Shown: piece by piece, positions 1 through 8,939 of the stretch
How positions within the stretch are numbered: position 1 is the stretch's first letter
How the letters are laid out: every line of letters starts with the position of its first letter
Source of the DNA: Bacteroidota bacterium
Lineage (GTDB): Bacteria; Bacteroidota; Bacteroidia; UBA4408
NCBI GenBank assembly: GCA_963169745.1
Contig: CAUJCU010000005.1
Span: 1 to 64,000 of the forward strand
DNA: 64,000 nucleotides
Reading direction: 5' to 3'
The notes under the pieces: generated by a model
Database searches by the model: none
What the model saw: only the letters and a program-made list of their open reading frames with translations
Told to the model about the DNA's origin: nothing
Made by a program: the position numbers and the translations under genes

Positions 1-89
1 TTCAGGAAAAATCACAGAAAACCCTTTCAACACTTCGTTATAGAACATTTGCAATAGGGGCTTATTTTAAAAGACTAGCAATAATCTAA
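1..89 (+). CDS. C-terminal end of a DDE transposase (partial, cut by window edge)
   Basis: Frame 3 is open from the left edge to the TAA at 87-89 and reads about 28 residues, including LSTLRYRTFAIGAYF. This resembles the C-terminal tail of IS4/IS1380-type transposases (a Leu-Arg-x-x-x-Phe-Ala-x-Gly pattern), but the catalytic residues lie outside the window. The family call therefore rests on a short stretch seen by eye. It points right, towards the 3' ends of the leftward copper cluster. Confidence 0.4.
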   Translation, partial: QEKSQKTLSTLRYRTFAIGAYFKRLAII

Positions 90-190
90 AACGCAAAATC
101 GCACTCCCTTAGAAACGCAGAAAATGGTTTGCCGGTCTATGTGATTACCCTATTGATTTAAACCCAAAAATCCCTATTGCATAATATGAG
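90..190. mobile_element. Probable right-end tail of the insertion sequence
   Basis: Non-coding stretch between the transposase stop and the metal-binding lipoprotein. The octamer ccctattg occurs twice, at 148-155 and 172-179. The sequence cataatatgag next to ttaa near 180-193 could be the element end with a TTAA-like target. The other end is outside the window, so the boundary is a guess. Confidence 0.25.
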
Positions 191-197
191 TTAAAAT

Positions 198-476
198 TTA
201 ATAGCTTATTTCCGTGCTGTCGTGCTGGTGTTGTTCGGTGTTCGCTTCTACTTTCTCCAAATCCATTTTGCAAACCGGGCATGATCCGGTTGTTGTATAA
301 GCAGTATCGCCTTGGCACTTCATGGGACATTGAAACTTTTCAACAGCGTCTGCTGAAGCAACAACCAAAGTTATTTCACTTTTCTCTGGTTCGCTGGTTT
401 TATCAGAGCTACTGCTGTTGCAAGCAATTAGTACAGTAGTCGCAAGAAGTAATGTAAATGATAGCGTTCTTTTCAT
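198..476 (-). CDS. Small lipoprotein with heavy-metal-binding domain
   Basis: A 92-residue protein with a lipoprotein signal peptide: LIAC lipobox, lipidated Cys at residue 19, then a Ser-rich linker. Residues about 46-76 carry two cysteine pairs, CPMKC (Cys50, Cys54) and CPVC (Cys66, Cys69), followed by KMDL. This is the pattern of the small YHS-like heavy-metal-binding domain found in copper efflux proteins (CPMHP...CPxCGMxL). One usual His is replaced, since the protein reads CPMKC rather than CPMHP. It is the last gene of a leftward cluster, 6 bp after the multicopper oxidase, so periplasmic copper binding is a reasonable inference. A silver or mercury role is possible. Confidence 0.75.
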   Translation of the reverse strand: MKRTLSFTLLLATTVLIACNSSSSDKTSEPEKSEITLVVASADAVEKFQCPMKCQGDTAYTTTGSCPVCKMDLEKVEANTEQHQHDSTEISY

Positions 477-482
477 ATAATT

Positions 483-2192
483 TTATTGTTTGATAAATTT
501 TTGAGTATAAATTTTATTATTGGTTTTCATCTGAATAAAAAATAGTCCATTACTCCAATTGGCAATTGGCAATTTGAAATTTGCTGCTGCAGTAGCCGAA
601 AAAACTTTTTCTCCTAATGAGTTAAAAATAGCCAGTTCATAGTCTATGTTTTCGGGTGATGCAATATACAACTCATTCGTTGCCGGATTGGGATAAACAG
701 AAAAATAGTTATCGGAATGGGCTTCAGAAATACCGGATGAGGTGGTATCAATAACTACAAAACTTCCCATCATTCCCTCGTCTTCATGATGCAACATGTG
801 GCAGTGATACATGTATGGAGTGCTCTCGCTCGCATAGGTTTCAAACTTAGTAATAAACTCTACATATTGTTGTGGCATTATCAATACTACATCTTTTTTT
901 CCTTGCATATAATTGGGTACCGGATTCCCATTTATATTCAGTACATAAAAGTACATATCATGAATGTGCATAGGATGTGCAATTCCGGTATTGTTAGTAA
1001 AACGCCATTTTTCTACTGTGTTTAGGTGAATGGTATCGTTAATTACATTCATATCAAATAATGACCCGTTAATGTTAAATGTTCCTTCAACTTGACATTC
1101 TGCACACGTTAAAGAATCGGGACTTAATTCAAAATTTCTGGAAACGGTATAATTGGTCCATGGGGTGTTTGTTATGAGCGAAGTAGGCATTGTGGTAACA
1201 GGGTTTCCTGTTTGAGCAACAACATTTATACGAAGAATGTCAAAATCAGCACCATTTAATGGATTGAGATCGTAGTCAGGAATGGTTCCACCCAACAATC
1301 CAACTACTGAATCAGCTCCATAAATTCCATTAGGCAATTCGCTGCTAAAGCTTTTCAGGTTAAGTGTTTGACCGATCATTCCCTGCAAGTCTAAAAGTAT
1401 TTCGGCACGTTCACCCGGAGCCAGTCTAATGCGAGTAAGTGTAATGGCGCTATCGAGTAAGCCCGAATCTGTGGCAATCATTTTGAAAGTAGTATTTGTA
1501 GCAAATCCAAAATTAAAAGTTCTCATACTGCTTCCGTTCAACAATCGCAAACGTATTACCTGTGCAGGTGCGTCAAGATAAGGCTTCACAGTTCCGTTTA
1601 CCATAACAGCGGTATCTTCCTGAGTAGAAATGGCAATTTGGTTCAGCACATCAAAAGCTTTGGTTTGTACTGCCAGCGGAAAATCATCAACGCCATAAGT
1701 ACGTGGTAAAGTAAGCGTATTTTCGATACTGTCTTTTACAATAAAAAATCCGGCAATCCCCTTACTTACGTGTAAATCGGTTTTATTAAGACCATGTGGA
1801 TGATACCAGCATGTTCCAGCAGAATTCAATATTTGAAACTGGGGGCTCCATGTTGCTCCTTGTGCAATTACCTGATGGGGTCCGCCATCATATATTGCCG
1901 GCACATGCATACCGTGCCAGTGCATGGTGGTTGAGTTTCCGGAACCTGTAAGTGAGTTGGTAACATTTATGGTTACCATATCTCCTTTATTAACTACTAA
2001 TGTAGGGCCAAGTATATTGCCGTTTACCCCATAGGTTGGCGTGTTAATACCAGGGTAAAACTGTGTTACTCCATTTTGAACATTCAAATTAAAGGTAGTA
2101 CCTGTAAGCATTGGTGGTATGGCAACCGGGTTTTGTGCAACAATAAATTTATGGAATAAAAAGAGAGGAAGAATAAAGAGTAATTTTCTCAT
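483..2192 (-). CDS. Multicopper oxidase with T9SS type A sorting domain
   Basis: A 569-residue secreted oxidase. The signal peptide (1-20) ends FIVAQ. Three cupredoxin domains carry all four copper motifs: HWHG (91-94), WYHPHG (129-134), HPMHIH (406-411) and HCHMLHHEDEGMM (463-475). Cys464 is the type 1 copper ligand, with a Met in the axial position. Copper-efflux oxidases (CueO/CopA type) and laccases share this pattern. Residues about 497-569 form a T9SS sorting domain starting VYPNPATNELYI, so the protein should cross the outer membrane and be anchored or released. The gene sits in a tight leftward run with a metal-binding lipoprotein 6 bp downstream and two T9SS proteins upstream. The exact substrate (cuprous ion or a phenolic) cannot be read from sequence. 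Confidence 0.9.
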   Translation of the reverse strand: MRKLLFILPLFLFHKFIVAQNPVAIPPMLTGTTFNLNVQNGVTQFYPGINTPTYGVNGNILGPTLVVNKGDMVTINVTNSLTGSGNSTTMHWHGMHVPAIYDGGPHQVIAQGATWSPQFQILNSAGTCWYHPHGLNKTDLHVSKGIAGFFIVKDSIENTLTLPRTYGVDDFPLAVQTKAFDVLNQIAISTQEDTAVMVNGTVKPYLDAPAQVIRLRLLNGSSMRTFNFGFATNTTFKMIATDSGLLDSAITLTRIRLAPGERAEILLDLQGMIGQTLNLKSFSSELPNGIYGADSVVGLLGGTIPDYDLNPLNGADFDILRINVVAQTGNPVTTMPTSLITNTPWTNYTVSRNFELSPDSLTCAECQVEGTFNINGSLFDMNVINDTIHLNTVEKWRFTNNTGIAHPMHIHDMYFYVLNINGNPVPNYMQGKKDVVLIMPQQYVEFITKFETYASESTPYMYHCHMLHHEDEGMMGSFVVIDTTSSGISEAHSDNYFSVYPNPATNELYIASPENIDYELAIFNSLGEKVFSATAAANFKLPIANWSNGLFFIQMKTNNKIYTQKFIKQ

Positions 2193-2193
2193 G

Positions 2194-2886
2194 CTATTTT
2201 TGAATTAAAAGTTGTTTTGTTTGATAGATTCTGTTGTTCACAACAATGGAAATACTGTAAACTCCTGCATCCCAATTAGCAATTGGCAATGCACAAGTGG
2301 AATTGCAATTTTCAGTATAAACAAATTTGCCCAAAGCATTGAATATTTCAATGGAATACTTTTCAGAAAATGTTGAATTAATATTGATGAAATCTTTAGC
2401 TGGATTAGGGAAAATATGGAAAACATTGGGGTTTTCTAAATCGGCAATACTTGAAGTGTTATTTACAGTATGAACGAAAGTAAGCGTATCTTTCACTAAA
2501 GCATTTGCTGTATCCCATACTGCATATTGTACAACCGCTGTTCCGTAATTGGTGTGCGGTGTAATATGTAATAATATAAAACCATAATCACCGGGCACAA
2601 CTGGATTCATCATGCCGCTATCCAATAAAGAGGTATAGCAATTTTGGTTGTCGCAAACAATGGCTTCCCAAAATAACGGAACGCTTTCGTACACTTTTTT
2701 CCATTTCAATTGAAGGGTATCCGTAGAAATATTTACCTGCTGAATTGAAAGTGTTTGTAAGTCTTCTAATGTTCCTATAAGGTTAATACTATCATTCGGG
2801 ACAATTGAATATGATTGAGAAAAAGCCATATCGGTAGCCGTTATTAATACGACTAAACATACAACTATTTTCTTCGTGAGTTTCAT
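2194..2886 (-). CDS. Small secreted T9SS protein of unknown function
   Basis: A 230-residue protein with a signal peptide (1-23, ending AFSQ). A beta-rich domain at about 25-140 contains the pair CDNQNCY near residue 98. A T9SS type A sorting domain runs from about residue 155 (HIFPNPAKDFINI) to the end. I do not recognise the central domain. The two close Cys could form a disulfide or bind metal. The gene lies one base from the multicopper oxidase and 2 bp from the thioredoxin-fold gene, so it is almost certainly co-transcribed. An accessory role to the oxidase is inference from position only. Confidence 0.7.
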   Translation of the reverse strand: MKLTKKIVVCLVVLITATDMAFSQSYSIVPNDSINLIGTLEDLQTLSIQQVNISTDTLQLKWKKVYESVPLFWEAIVCDNQNCYTSLLDSGMMNPVVPGDYGFILLHITPHTNYGTAVVQYAVWDTANALVKDTLTFVHTVNNTSSIADLENPNVFHIFPNPAKDFININSTFSEKYSIEIFNALGKFVYTENCNSTCALPIANWDAGVYSISIVVNNRIYQTKQLLIQK

Positions 2887-2888
2887 TT

Positions 2889-3671
2889 TTAATGTGTTAC
2901 TGTTAGCCTCTGTACCGAGGGCTTTCCGTTTGTAAAAACCCTTATCAAGTAAAATCCATTAGGTAATTGTGCTGTATTGAATTGTTTATTGACGATGCCA
3001 CTTTGTTTTTCATCTGAAATCAACGCAACCTGTTTCCCATTTATATCTGCTACATCAATAAGTAAATTTGTTGTTTCTTTCAAACTAACTTTAATTGAAA
3101 CCTTATCGCTTGTGGGGTTGGGAAATATATTAAAAGCTGAAACATGGTCTGGCAGATCATTGATTCCTGCAGGGTTCAATAAAGCTAAAATAGAATCTCT
3201 CATAATGGTTGTGTCGCTTGCTGCAAAGCTTAAGGTTGAGAACATCACACGTCTATTCGGGTATGCTCCCCCAAGTAATACCACTGTTGGCATTCCAAAG
3301 CCTCCGTAGTTGGCAACTTGAACGGCACCACTGTCATAAGGGGCGTAGAGCGAAAGGCCATTGTTACTTACCCAGTTAGCTGTTGTTGTGCAACTGTATG
3401 AATTTGTAAAACCTAAGGCATAGCCTGTTATCATTCCCGGATAGGTTGCAAGAATATTATTTGCCATTGCCTGTATTTTTTGTGCTGGTGGCGGGCATGA
3501 TGCACATGTCATAAAAAAGTGAAGTAATACGGCTTTCCCCGCATCAAGGTCAGCATAAAGGTCATGTGGCACTCCATTGCAATCATCGCCCGAAATTTGC
3601 ATAACGGTTTGAGCTTTAGAAGTTGTAATAACAAGCATTAGAGCAATTGACAGTAGAATTGTTTTTTTCAT
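2889..3671 (-). CDS. Secreted thioredoxin-fold protein with T9SS sorting domain
   Basis: A 260-residue protein. The signal peptide (1-20) is followed by a redoxin-like domain at about 22-165. A CxxC motif sits at Cys56-Cys59 (CASCPP) after the hydrophobic strand AVLLHFFM, as in TlpA/SCO-like proteins. The segment GFGMPTVVLL has the cis-Pro loop expected for a thioredoxin fold. The sorting domain starts near residue 181 (NIFPNPTSDKVSI). SCO proteins deliver copper and TlpA proteins reduce disulfides, and either fits a copper cluster. This is the first gene of the cluster, with a candidate promoter about 40 bp upstream. Confidence 0.75.
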   Translation of the reverse strand: MKKTILLSIALMLVITTSKAQTVMQISGDDCNGVPHDLYADLDAGKAVLLHFFMTCASCPPPAQKIQAMANNILATYPGMITGYALGFTNSYSCTTTANWVSNNGLSLYAPYDSGAVQVANYGGFGMPTVVLLGGAYPNRRVMFSTLSFAASDTTIMRDSILALLNPAGINDLPDHVSAFNIFPNPTSDKVSIKVSLKETTNLLIDVADINGKQVALISDEKQSGIVNKQFNTAQLPNGFYLIRVFTNGKPSVQRLTVTH

Positions 3672-4029
3672 TTTGGATATTAATAATTTAAAGATTATGA
3701 GTTTATTTTAACAAAGATATTATATGTTGGGCAAGTAAACTATTCTTATATAACTGATGTTTCACTAGTACGCATCAAAATGATTCTGTTCAACAAAGCA
3801 CACAAAAGTAAAATAATGAAATCCCAGCGTCATTTCCCAAGGTGTAATACCTAAATTTTTCTTTTTGTTATTTGTCCCTTTTTCTTCGAAAAGTAAGATA
3901 TAAAGTTAACAAAATTATTTATAATTTATTTTCCTTTTGTTTAATATCAAAAACGAGAAACCCCCAAAAAAGCTGTTGGCAATAGCAATTTACCTTGCTT
4001 TTTTTTAACTATCTAAGCTAAATTTTAAT
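3672..4029. other. Gene-free stretch between ruvC and the copper cluster
   Basis: About 358 bases, very AT-rich in its ruvC-proximal half. Apart from the two candidate -7 boxes I see no open frame of note. A short imperfect hairpin (agcaa...ttgct) near 3985-4000 is followed by a T run on the plus strand only, which is the wrong strand to terminate ruvC. Confidence 0.5.
3712..3719 (-). promoter_or_regulatory. Candidate -7 box for the copper cluster
   Basis: On the minus strand the sequence reads TATCTTTG, matching the Bacteroidota -7 consensus TAnnTTTG, about 41 bp before the start of the thioredoxin-fold gene. The -33 match is poor. A second match, TACTTTTG, lies at 3803-3810. I saw no obvious operator palindrome. 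Confidence 0.35.
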
Positions 4030-4611
4030 TTATTTCAAACGATTCGGATTGTCATTAATAAAGGCCTGCCAGCCTGAATAGCTTTTTTTCCCACCCTTTT
4101 GGTTATTTTGAAAATAATGGCACAAAGCAGCCGCAAGGGCATCAGTAGCATCAAGGGTTTCGCCTTCTAATTCGTTTTTTAGATTTAATATGCTTTTAAG
4201 CATAGCTGCAACCTGCTCTTTTGATGCATTCCCATTTCCGGTTACCGATTGTTTTATTTTACGGGGTTGGTACTCTGATACCGGAATATTTTTATGAACT
4301 GCAGCCGCAATAGCCACGCCCTGTGCGCGCCCTAATTTAAGCATTGACTGTACATTTTTCCCAAAAAAGGGGGCTTCTACAGATAGTTCATCGGGTAAGT
4401 ATTGCTCAATCAGGCCCAAAACACATTCAAAAATTTTTTTAAGCTTGAGCGCGTGATCCTCATACTTGCTTAATTGAAGCACACCAAGGGCAATAAGGCA
4501 GGGTTTATTGTTTTTAACCAACAACAGTCCATAACCCATAATATTGGTTCCGGGGTCAATCCCTAAAATAATTCGCTCTTTATTAACTTCTTTAGATACC
4601 TTAGCTAACAT
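4030..4611 (-). CDS. ruvC: Holliday junction resolvase RuvC
   Basis: A 193-residue endonuclease that cuts Holliday junctions during recombination together with RuvAB. It has the RNase H-like fold with the acidic catalytic residues in place: Asp19 in LGIDPGTNIMGYG, Glu79 in SVEAPFFG, and Asp154/Asp157 in DATDALAAALCH. The tail after residue 167 (YSGWQAFINDNPNRLK) is a C-terminal extension of a type I associate with RuvC in this phylum. The start gives 12 residues before the first beta strand, with no better internal Met. The gene is divergent from the flippase-like gene, with fewer than 50 bp between starts. Confidence 0.95.
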   Translation of the reverse strand: MLAKVSKEVNKERIILGIDPGTNIMGYGLLLVKNNKPCLIALGVLQLSKYEDHALKLKKIFECVLGLIEQYLPDELSVEAPFFGKNVQSMLKLGRAQGVAIAAAVHKNIPVSEYQPRKIKQSVTGNGNASKEQVAAMLKSILNLKNELEGETLDATDALAAALCHYFQNNQKGGKKSYSGWQAFINDNPNRLK

Positions 4612-4658
4612 AAACTTTATGAAAACTGCGTAAAATTAATATAATTGTATTGTCCCTA

Positions 4659-5636
4659 ATGCAAAAGGTTGTTTCTGTTTTAAAATCAAAATATTTTAGT
4701 TGGGCTATTCTAGCAGCAGCTTTTATTTTTTTAATTTTTAAATTTAATACTTATCGGGATAAAAATTTTGGTCAGCTTTTTACATCTCTTCTTTCTGAAG
4801 GGAATAAGGGGTATTTTTTAACTGCCTTTTTTCTTACTTTTTTAAATTACTCTATTGAGTCCTTGAAATGGCAAAAATTACTTAGCTGCTTACAAAAAAC
4901 ATCTTGGTTATCCGCCTTTCAATCGGTACTTACAGGGATATGCACCAGTATATTTACCCCTAACCGATCGGGTGAGGTAGTAGGTAAAGTTTTGTATCTT
5001 GACACGAATGAGAAAATGAAAGCTGCATTATTAAACTTTAGTGGCGGAATGGCACAAATGATTTGCACCTTTATTGCTGGTATTTGGGGTTTACTGCTTT
5101 ATACACAATACTTATCGAACGGGAGTATGGTATTGCCCTATCCTGAAATAATATTTGCATTTGCAATTATTGGTACGGTGTTGGCTTTTGTTGTTTATTT
5201 TAACCAACACCTCTTTTTTAACTGGCTTAGTCAAAAAAGGTGGGCACAAAAATTGGAATTAAGGTTTACTAAAGCTCAAGAAGTAACACGTATTACCCTG
5301 CTTCAGGTTCTCTTGTTGTCCATGAGTCGTTATCTTGTTTTTTCAGGGCAGTTGGTATTGTTGCTCCTGTTTTGCCAAATTGATGCCGGCATAGGTATTC
5401 TCTTTTTATTAAGCTGTATCTTTTTTTTACTGGTATGGTTTCTGCCCTCGTTTGCTTTACTTGAGTTAGGAATAAGGGGTTCTGTTGCCTATTTTGTATT
5501 TCAAGCTGTAAGTGCCGATCTGGAAAAGGCTTTATTATCAGTAGTTCTATTATGGATTATTAATGTTGCTTTTCCTGCTTTGGTAGGATGCTATTTTGTT
5601 TTTGTATCAACACAAAAAAAGAAAAATAAGTCATGA
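4659..5636 (+). CDS. Flippase-like integral membrane protein (UPF0104 / AglD-MprF N-terminal family)
   Basis: About 325 residues with seven to eight predicted membrane segments. Conserved family features include NRSGEVVGKVLYL near residue 110 and the Gly/Leu-rich C-terminal segment SFALLELGIRGSVAYF. The family includes the flippase domain of MprF and proteins that move lipid-linked substrates. I chose the ATG at 4659 over an in-frame TTG at 4650. The stop overlaps the start of the following glycosyltransferase (ATGA), so the two are translationally coupled. A joint role in making or flipping a glycolipid is inferred from that. Confidence 0.75.
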   Translation: MQKVVSVLKSKYFSWAILAAAFIFLIFKFNTYRDKNFGQLFTSLLSEGNKGYFLTAFFLTFLNYSIESLKWQKLLSCLQKTSWLSAFQSVLTGICTSIFTPNRSGEVVGKVLYLDTNEKMKAALLNFSGGMAQMICTFIAGIWGLLLYTQYLSNGSMVLPYPEIIFAFAIIGTVLAFVVYFNQHLFFNWLSQKRWAQKLELRFTKAQEVTRITLLQVLLLSMSRYLVFSGQLVLLLLFCQIDAGIGILFLLSCIFFLLVWFLPSFALLELGIRGSVAYFVFQAVSADLEKALLSVVLLWIINVAFPALVGCYFVFVSTQKKKNKS

Positions 5637-6778
5637 TTCTTTTTATTACTATCTATAGTTTTCTTTCAGTAATGCTTTATAGCCTTTTGCTCCTTTACTA
5701 TTGTAAGGGTATAAAAAACACGGCTCTTGTATTAAACGACAACTCTATTAAGCCTTTGTTTATAAGTATAGTGGTTTGTTTTAGGAATGAAGAAAAGCAT
5801 TTACCCGAGTTACTGGATGCCCTATTAAATCAAGATTATCCTTCTGATAAATATGAAATCATTTTGTATAATGATGCGTCTGATGATGGGTCTGTAGCCA
5901 TCGTAAAAAACTATACCGCAAAATACCCTCAACATCGAATTATACTGCGTAATGTTGTTTTGAAGAATGGGCAATATTCGGCAAAAAAAGTAGCCATAAG
6001 CGATGCCGTTGCATTAAGTACTGCCGATTGGATATTAGTTACCGATGCAGATTGTTCTCCTGCCCCATCTTGGGTTTCGGTTATTAATCAAGCTATTGCC
6101 AACTCTCGAGCACAACTTATTGCCGGGCCTGTTTTTATTCGCCCTGAGCGTCATAGGCTTAATAAAATTCAATACACCGAACTGCTTACCCTTAATGCTG
6201 TTAGTGCCGGCTCCATGGGCTTACAGGTACCCCTAATGTGCAATGGGGCTAATTTAGCTTTTAGCCGAGACATGTTTATTGCCTTGCAACCCTACTCAAA
6301 CAACTATCATATACCTAGTGGAGATGATATGTTTTTACTGCTTGCCGTACTTCAACACCAAAACTACAAAACAACTTATTTAGCTCATGAACATGCCCTT
6401 GTTTACACTCATGCACAACGCAGCTTGGCCGACTATATGAATCAAAAAACTCGTTGGGCCTCCAAGTCAAAATACTATGCGGCAGCTTCTATAAAAAGAA
6501 CTGCACTTATTGTTTTTAATGCCAACTTAGCCCTATTATGTAGTTTATTATTATTGCTGAATGTAAACTTATTTTTTGCGGTAGCTGCCATTCTTATTAT
6601 TAAAAGTTATGCTGACTGGGTATGTGCTAAAACTTTAGCCGATAAAACACAAACTCCAGTACTCTCTTTTGTTGATATGGCAACGATGCAATATGCCGAA
6701 GCTTTACTAACTATTGTTGTTGCTGCTAAGTCTGTTTTTGGCAGTTATATATGGAAAGGTCGTAAACAACAAATTTAA
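5633..6778 (+). CDS. Membrane-bound family 2 glycosyltransferase
   Basis: A 381-residue GT-A fold glycosyltransferase with an N-terminal membrane segment (about 1-24) and two hydrophobic segments near 295-335. Visible motifs are VVCFRNEEKHL (start of the GT2 domain), NDASDDGS, the metal-binding VTDADCSPAP, SGDD in place of the catalytic-base ED pair, and QKTRWASK (the Q/RxxRW motif of processive-type enzymes). It probably transfers a sugar to a lipid carrier at the inner membrane. It overlaps the upstream flippase-like gene by four bases and its last four bases overlap the end of the convergent EnvC-like gene. Confidence 0.85.
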   Translation: MILFITIYSFLSVMLYSLLLLYYCKGIKNTALVLNDNSIKPLFISIVVCFRNEEKHLPELLDALLNQDYPSDKYEIILYNDASDDGSVAIVKNYTAKYPQHRIILRNVVLKNGQYSAKKVAISDAVALSTADWILVTDADCSPAPSWVSVINQAIANSRAQLIAGPVFIRPERHRLNKIQYTELLTLNAVSAGSMGLQVPLMCNGANLAFSRDMFIALQPYSNNYHIPSGDDMFLLLAVLQHQNYKTTYLAHEHALVYTHAQRSLADYMNQKTRWASKSKYYAAASIKRTALIVFNANLALLCSLLLLLNVNLFFAVAAILIIKSYADWVCAKTLADKTQTPVLSFVDMATMQYAEALLTIVVAAKSVFGSYIWKGRKQQI

Positions 6779-8079
6779 TTATAAATCCACTGTGCCGGAT
6801 TTAACAATACCGATCCTTTCCAAATTTCAAAATGCAGCTCACTTCGCTCCTCATCACTTTCGGCCACACTGCCTATAACTTGTTTGGTCTTTACTTTATC
6901 TCCTTTGTTAATATTTACATTTCCCAAATTTGAGTAAACGGTAAGGTATTCGCCATGTCGAATAATAACTGCTTTTCCTGCCCCCGGTATGCTGATAACA
7001 CCTGTTACCTCCCCATCAAAAACAGCACGGGTTTGAGCCCTATTTCGAGTGCTGATATCAATGCCATTGTTTTTTACCTTTATCCCTTTAAGCACCGGGT
7101 GGTCATGCTCACCAAAACTACTGCTAATTACACCCTCCGTTACCGGCCATGGAAGTTTTGCTTTGTTCGCAGCAAAGTTATTTGAAAGTTGCTGTGCTTC
7201 TGGTGTTAATTTCAGTTGGGTATCTTCTTCATCTTTAACCTCAGTAACTGTATTTTTAGTACTTGTATTTTTGGCCCCCTTTTTTAAAGCAGCTTCCTCA
7301 TTTTCTTTCTTCTTTTTGGCCCTTGCAGCTTCGCGTGCTGCCTCTCTGGCCTTCCGAATTTCTTCGTCAATTATTTTCTTTATAGCAGCATTTAATTTAT
7401 TTGCGTCTGATTGCTTTTTGGCAAGCTGTTGCTTTAATTGCTTTTCTTTGCTCTGAAGTTGGGTTAACACCTTTTCTTTTTCCTGCTTTTCTTTCGTTAG
7501 GGTTTGTTTTTCATCTTCTTCGGTTATAAGCAGCGTGTTTTTTTCTTTCTTTTTGTCCTGTAATTTTAAATTTTGTTCTTGTATTTTCTTTTTAGTACTA
7601 TCAATAAGAGCCGCCTGGTTTTTACGATAATCACTATATTGCTGAAAGTATTTTATTCGTTTAAAGGCCTGATTAAAATTTTCTGAAGCAAAAATAAACA
7701 TAAGCTTACTATAACTACTTTGGTTTTTATAAGCCGAATAAATCATGGCTGCATACTCTTTTTTTAACTTATCCAGTTCGGCTTGCAAATAGGTAATGCG
7801 CTCTTCATTGTCACTAATTTGAGTGCCCAATAAATTAATTTCTGAACCAATTGTATTAATTAGCTCTTCTCGTATTGTAATCTTCTTATTTAGCGCAACT
7901 AAAGCATTTAATGAAAGTCTTTTGTTTTTCTTAGTTTCAGTAAGTAGTTTGTTGGTTACTTTTATTTCATTTTGCAACTTTGACTTCTTGCTCTCAAGCT
8001 CTTTTTTATTTTGAGCCTTAGAAGGCCAAGCCAGCAAAAGCAAAATTCCAACTAATATAACTTTATCGAATACGTTCAT
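6775..8079 (-). CDS. EnvC-like murein hydrolase activator with degenerate M23 (LytM) domain
   Basis: A 434-residue periplasmic protein. It has a signal peptide (1-22, ending AWPSKAQ), a long Lys/Glu-rich coiled coil (about 25-260) and a C-terminal LytM domain (about 305-434). The zinc site is incomplete. The usual first His is Asn337 (KNNGID), the Tyr-x-His pair is YSN (Asn384), and the HxH pair is ELH (Glu415). Asp341 and His417 remain. Loss of these residues is typical of EnvC/NlpD proteins that activate cell-wall amidases instead of cutting peptidoglycan. The coding end overlaps the DUF4292 lipoprotein start by 17 bases, so the genes are coupled. Confidence 0.85.
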   Translation of the reverse strand: MNVFDKVILVGILLLLAWPSKAQNKKELESKKSKLQNEIKVTNKLLTETKKNKRLSLNALVALNKKITIREELINTIGSEINLLGTQISDNEERITYLQAELDKLKKEYAAMIYSAYKNQSSYSKLMFIFASENFNQAFKRIKYFQQYSDYRKNQAALIDSTKKKIQEQNLKLQDKKKEKNTLLITEEDEKQTLTKEKQEKEKVLTQLQSKEKQLKQQLAKKQSDANKLNAAIKKIIDEEIRKAREAAREAARAKKKKENEEAALKKGAKNTSTKNTVTEVKDEEDTQLKLTPEAQQLSNNFAANKAKLPWPVTEGVISSSFGEHDHPVLKGIKVKNNGIDISTRNRAQTRAVFDGEVTGVISIPGAGKAVIIRHGEYLTVYSNLGNVNINKGDKVKTKQVIGSVAESDEERSELHFEIWKGSVLLNPAQWIYN

Positions 8080-8929
8080 ACTTAGTAGGAATATTAAAGG
8101 GCATAGATTGTGGTTTGTCGAGAACTACTTTGCTATAATTTAACTCAACCGAGGTTTGTTTTTGTGCTTCAATTAAAAACTCAATTTTGTATGGAAAATA
8201 ACTCGAGTCAACGGCTTGGAAATTACTGTAATTTGCTGTAAAAGTTCGTTTGTTGAGCAGGTCGTTAAGTACGATTTTATTAATTTTAAAGGTTAGCGGA
8301 TTTAACCAAATTCGTTGCACTAATTCTTTTGAAGAATTACTTTCAATTTGTTCTTTTAGTATTTTTTTAAGTTTCCTTTTTTTAATGGTGCTTAACAAAT
8401 AATAGATACTGTCTTTACTAGCCTTAAGCTTATCGTCTTCATCATAAAAAGACATACTATTTCCGGTTAAAACCGACTGTATTGTTTCAAAATCTATGTC
8501 TAAGTTCAACAAGCTACTAAGATACCGGTAATCACCAACAAAAAATTTATTGTTTATTTTATCCATAAACCGAACAGAGTCTTGTGTAATAAGCATTCGC
8601 GCACCTTCAATTCCTAAAAGAGAGGCCGAAATCCAAATGGCACTATCTTTTTTAGCTCGTAAAGAAACATTAAAAGATTGCTTATTTGATTCTGTAGTTA
8701 TTTCTGCATTAAATTTTCCGGTTATCCAATCAAAATGAAATTCATTTTGACTTAAGTAATTCGACAACACTCTAGGGCTTTTATAATCTAGGTGTTTTAC
8801 CGCTGACTCATCAGGAATTACAGGAGGTTTAACTGGTTTTAGGGTACGGCATGAACTCAATAAAAACACGAGTATTAAGCTTCCTATAATAACGTTATTC
8901 AGATGTTGTGAATTTGCATTTACGATCAT
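8063..8929 (-). CDS. DUF4292 lipoprotein
   Basis: A 288-residue lipoprotein with the lipobox LLSSC near residue 27. The mature part is beta-rich (FNVSLRAKKDSAIWISASLLGIEGARMLIT) and resembles LolA/LolB-like lipoprotein carriers. DUF4292 is widespread in this phylum and regularly found between a TPR lipoprotein and EnvC, as here. Spacing to the TPR gene is 10 bp and it overlaps EnvC. A part in outer-membrane biogenesis is likely but unproven. Confidence 0.8.
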   Translation of the reverse strand: MIVNANSQHLNNVIIGSLILVFLLSSCRTLKPVKPPVIPDESAVKHLDYKSPRVLSNYLSQNEFHFDWITGKFNAEITTESNKQSFNVSLRAKKDSAIWISASLLGIEGARMLITQDSVRFMDKINNKFFVGDYRYLSSLLNLDIDFETIQSVLTGNSMSFYDEDDKLKASKDSIYYLLSTIKKRKLKKILKEQIESNSSKELVQRIWLNPLTFKINKIVLNDLLNKRTFTANYSNFQAVDSSYFPYKIEFLIEAQKQTSVELNYSKVVLDKPQSMPFNIPTKYERIR

Positions 8930-8939
8930 CTCCTAAAAG

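Noticed and set aside
3980-4012. Terminator for ruvC
   Set aside because: The short stem is followed by T on the plus strand only, while ruvC runs leftward.
7049-7456. Open frame of about 135 codons on the plus strand
   Set aside because: It lies opposite the Lys/Glu-rich coiled coil of the EnvC-like gene. Its Phe/Leu/Ser-rich product is the expected antisense shadow.
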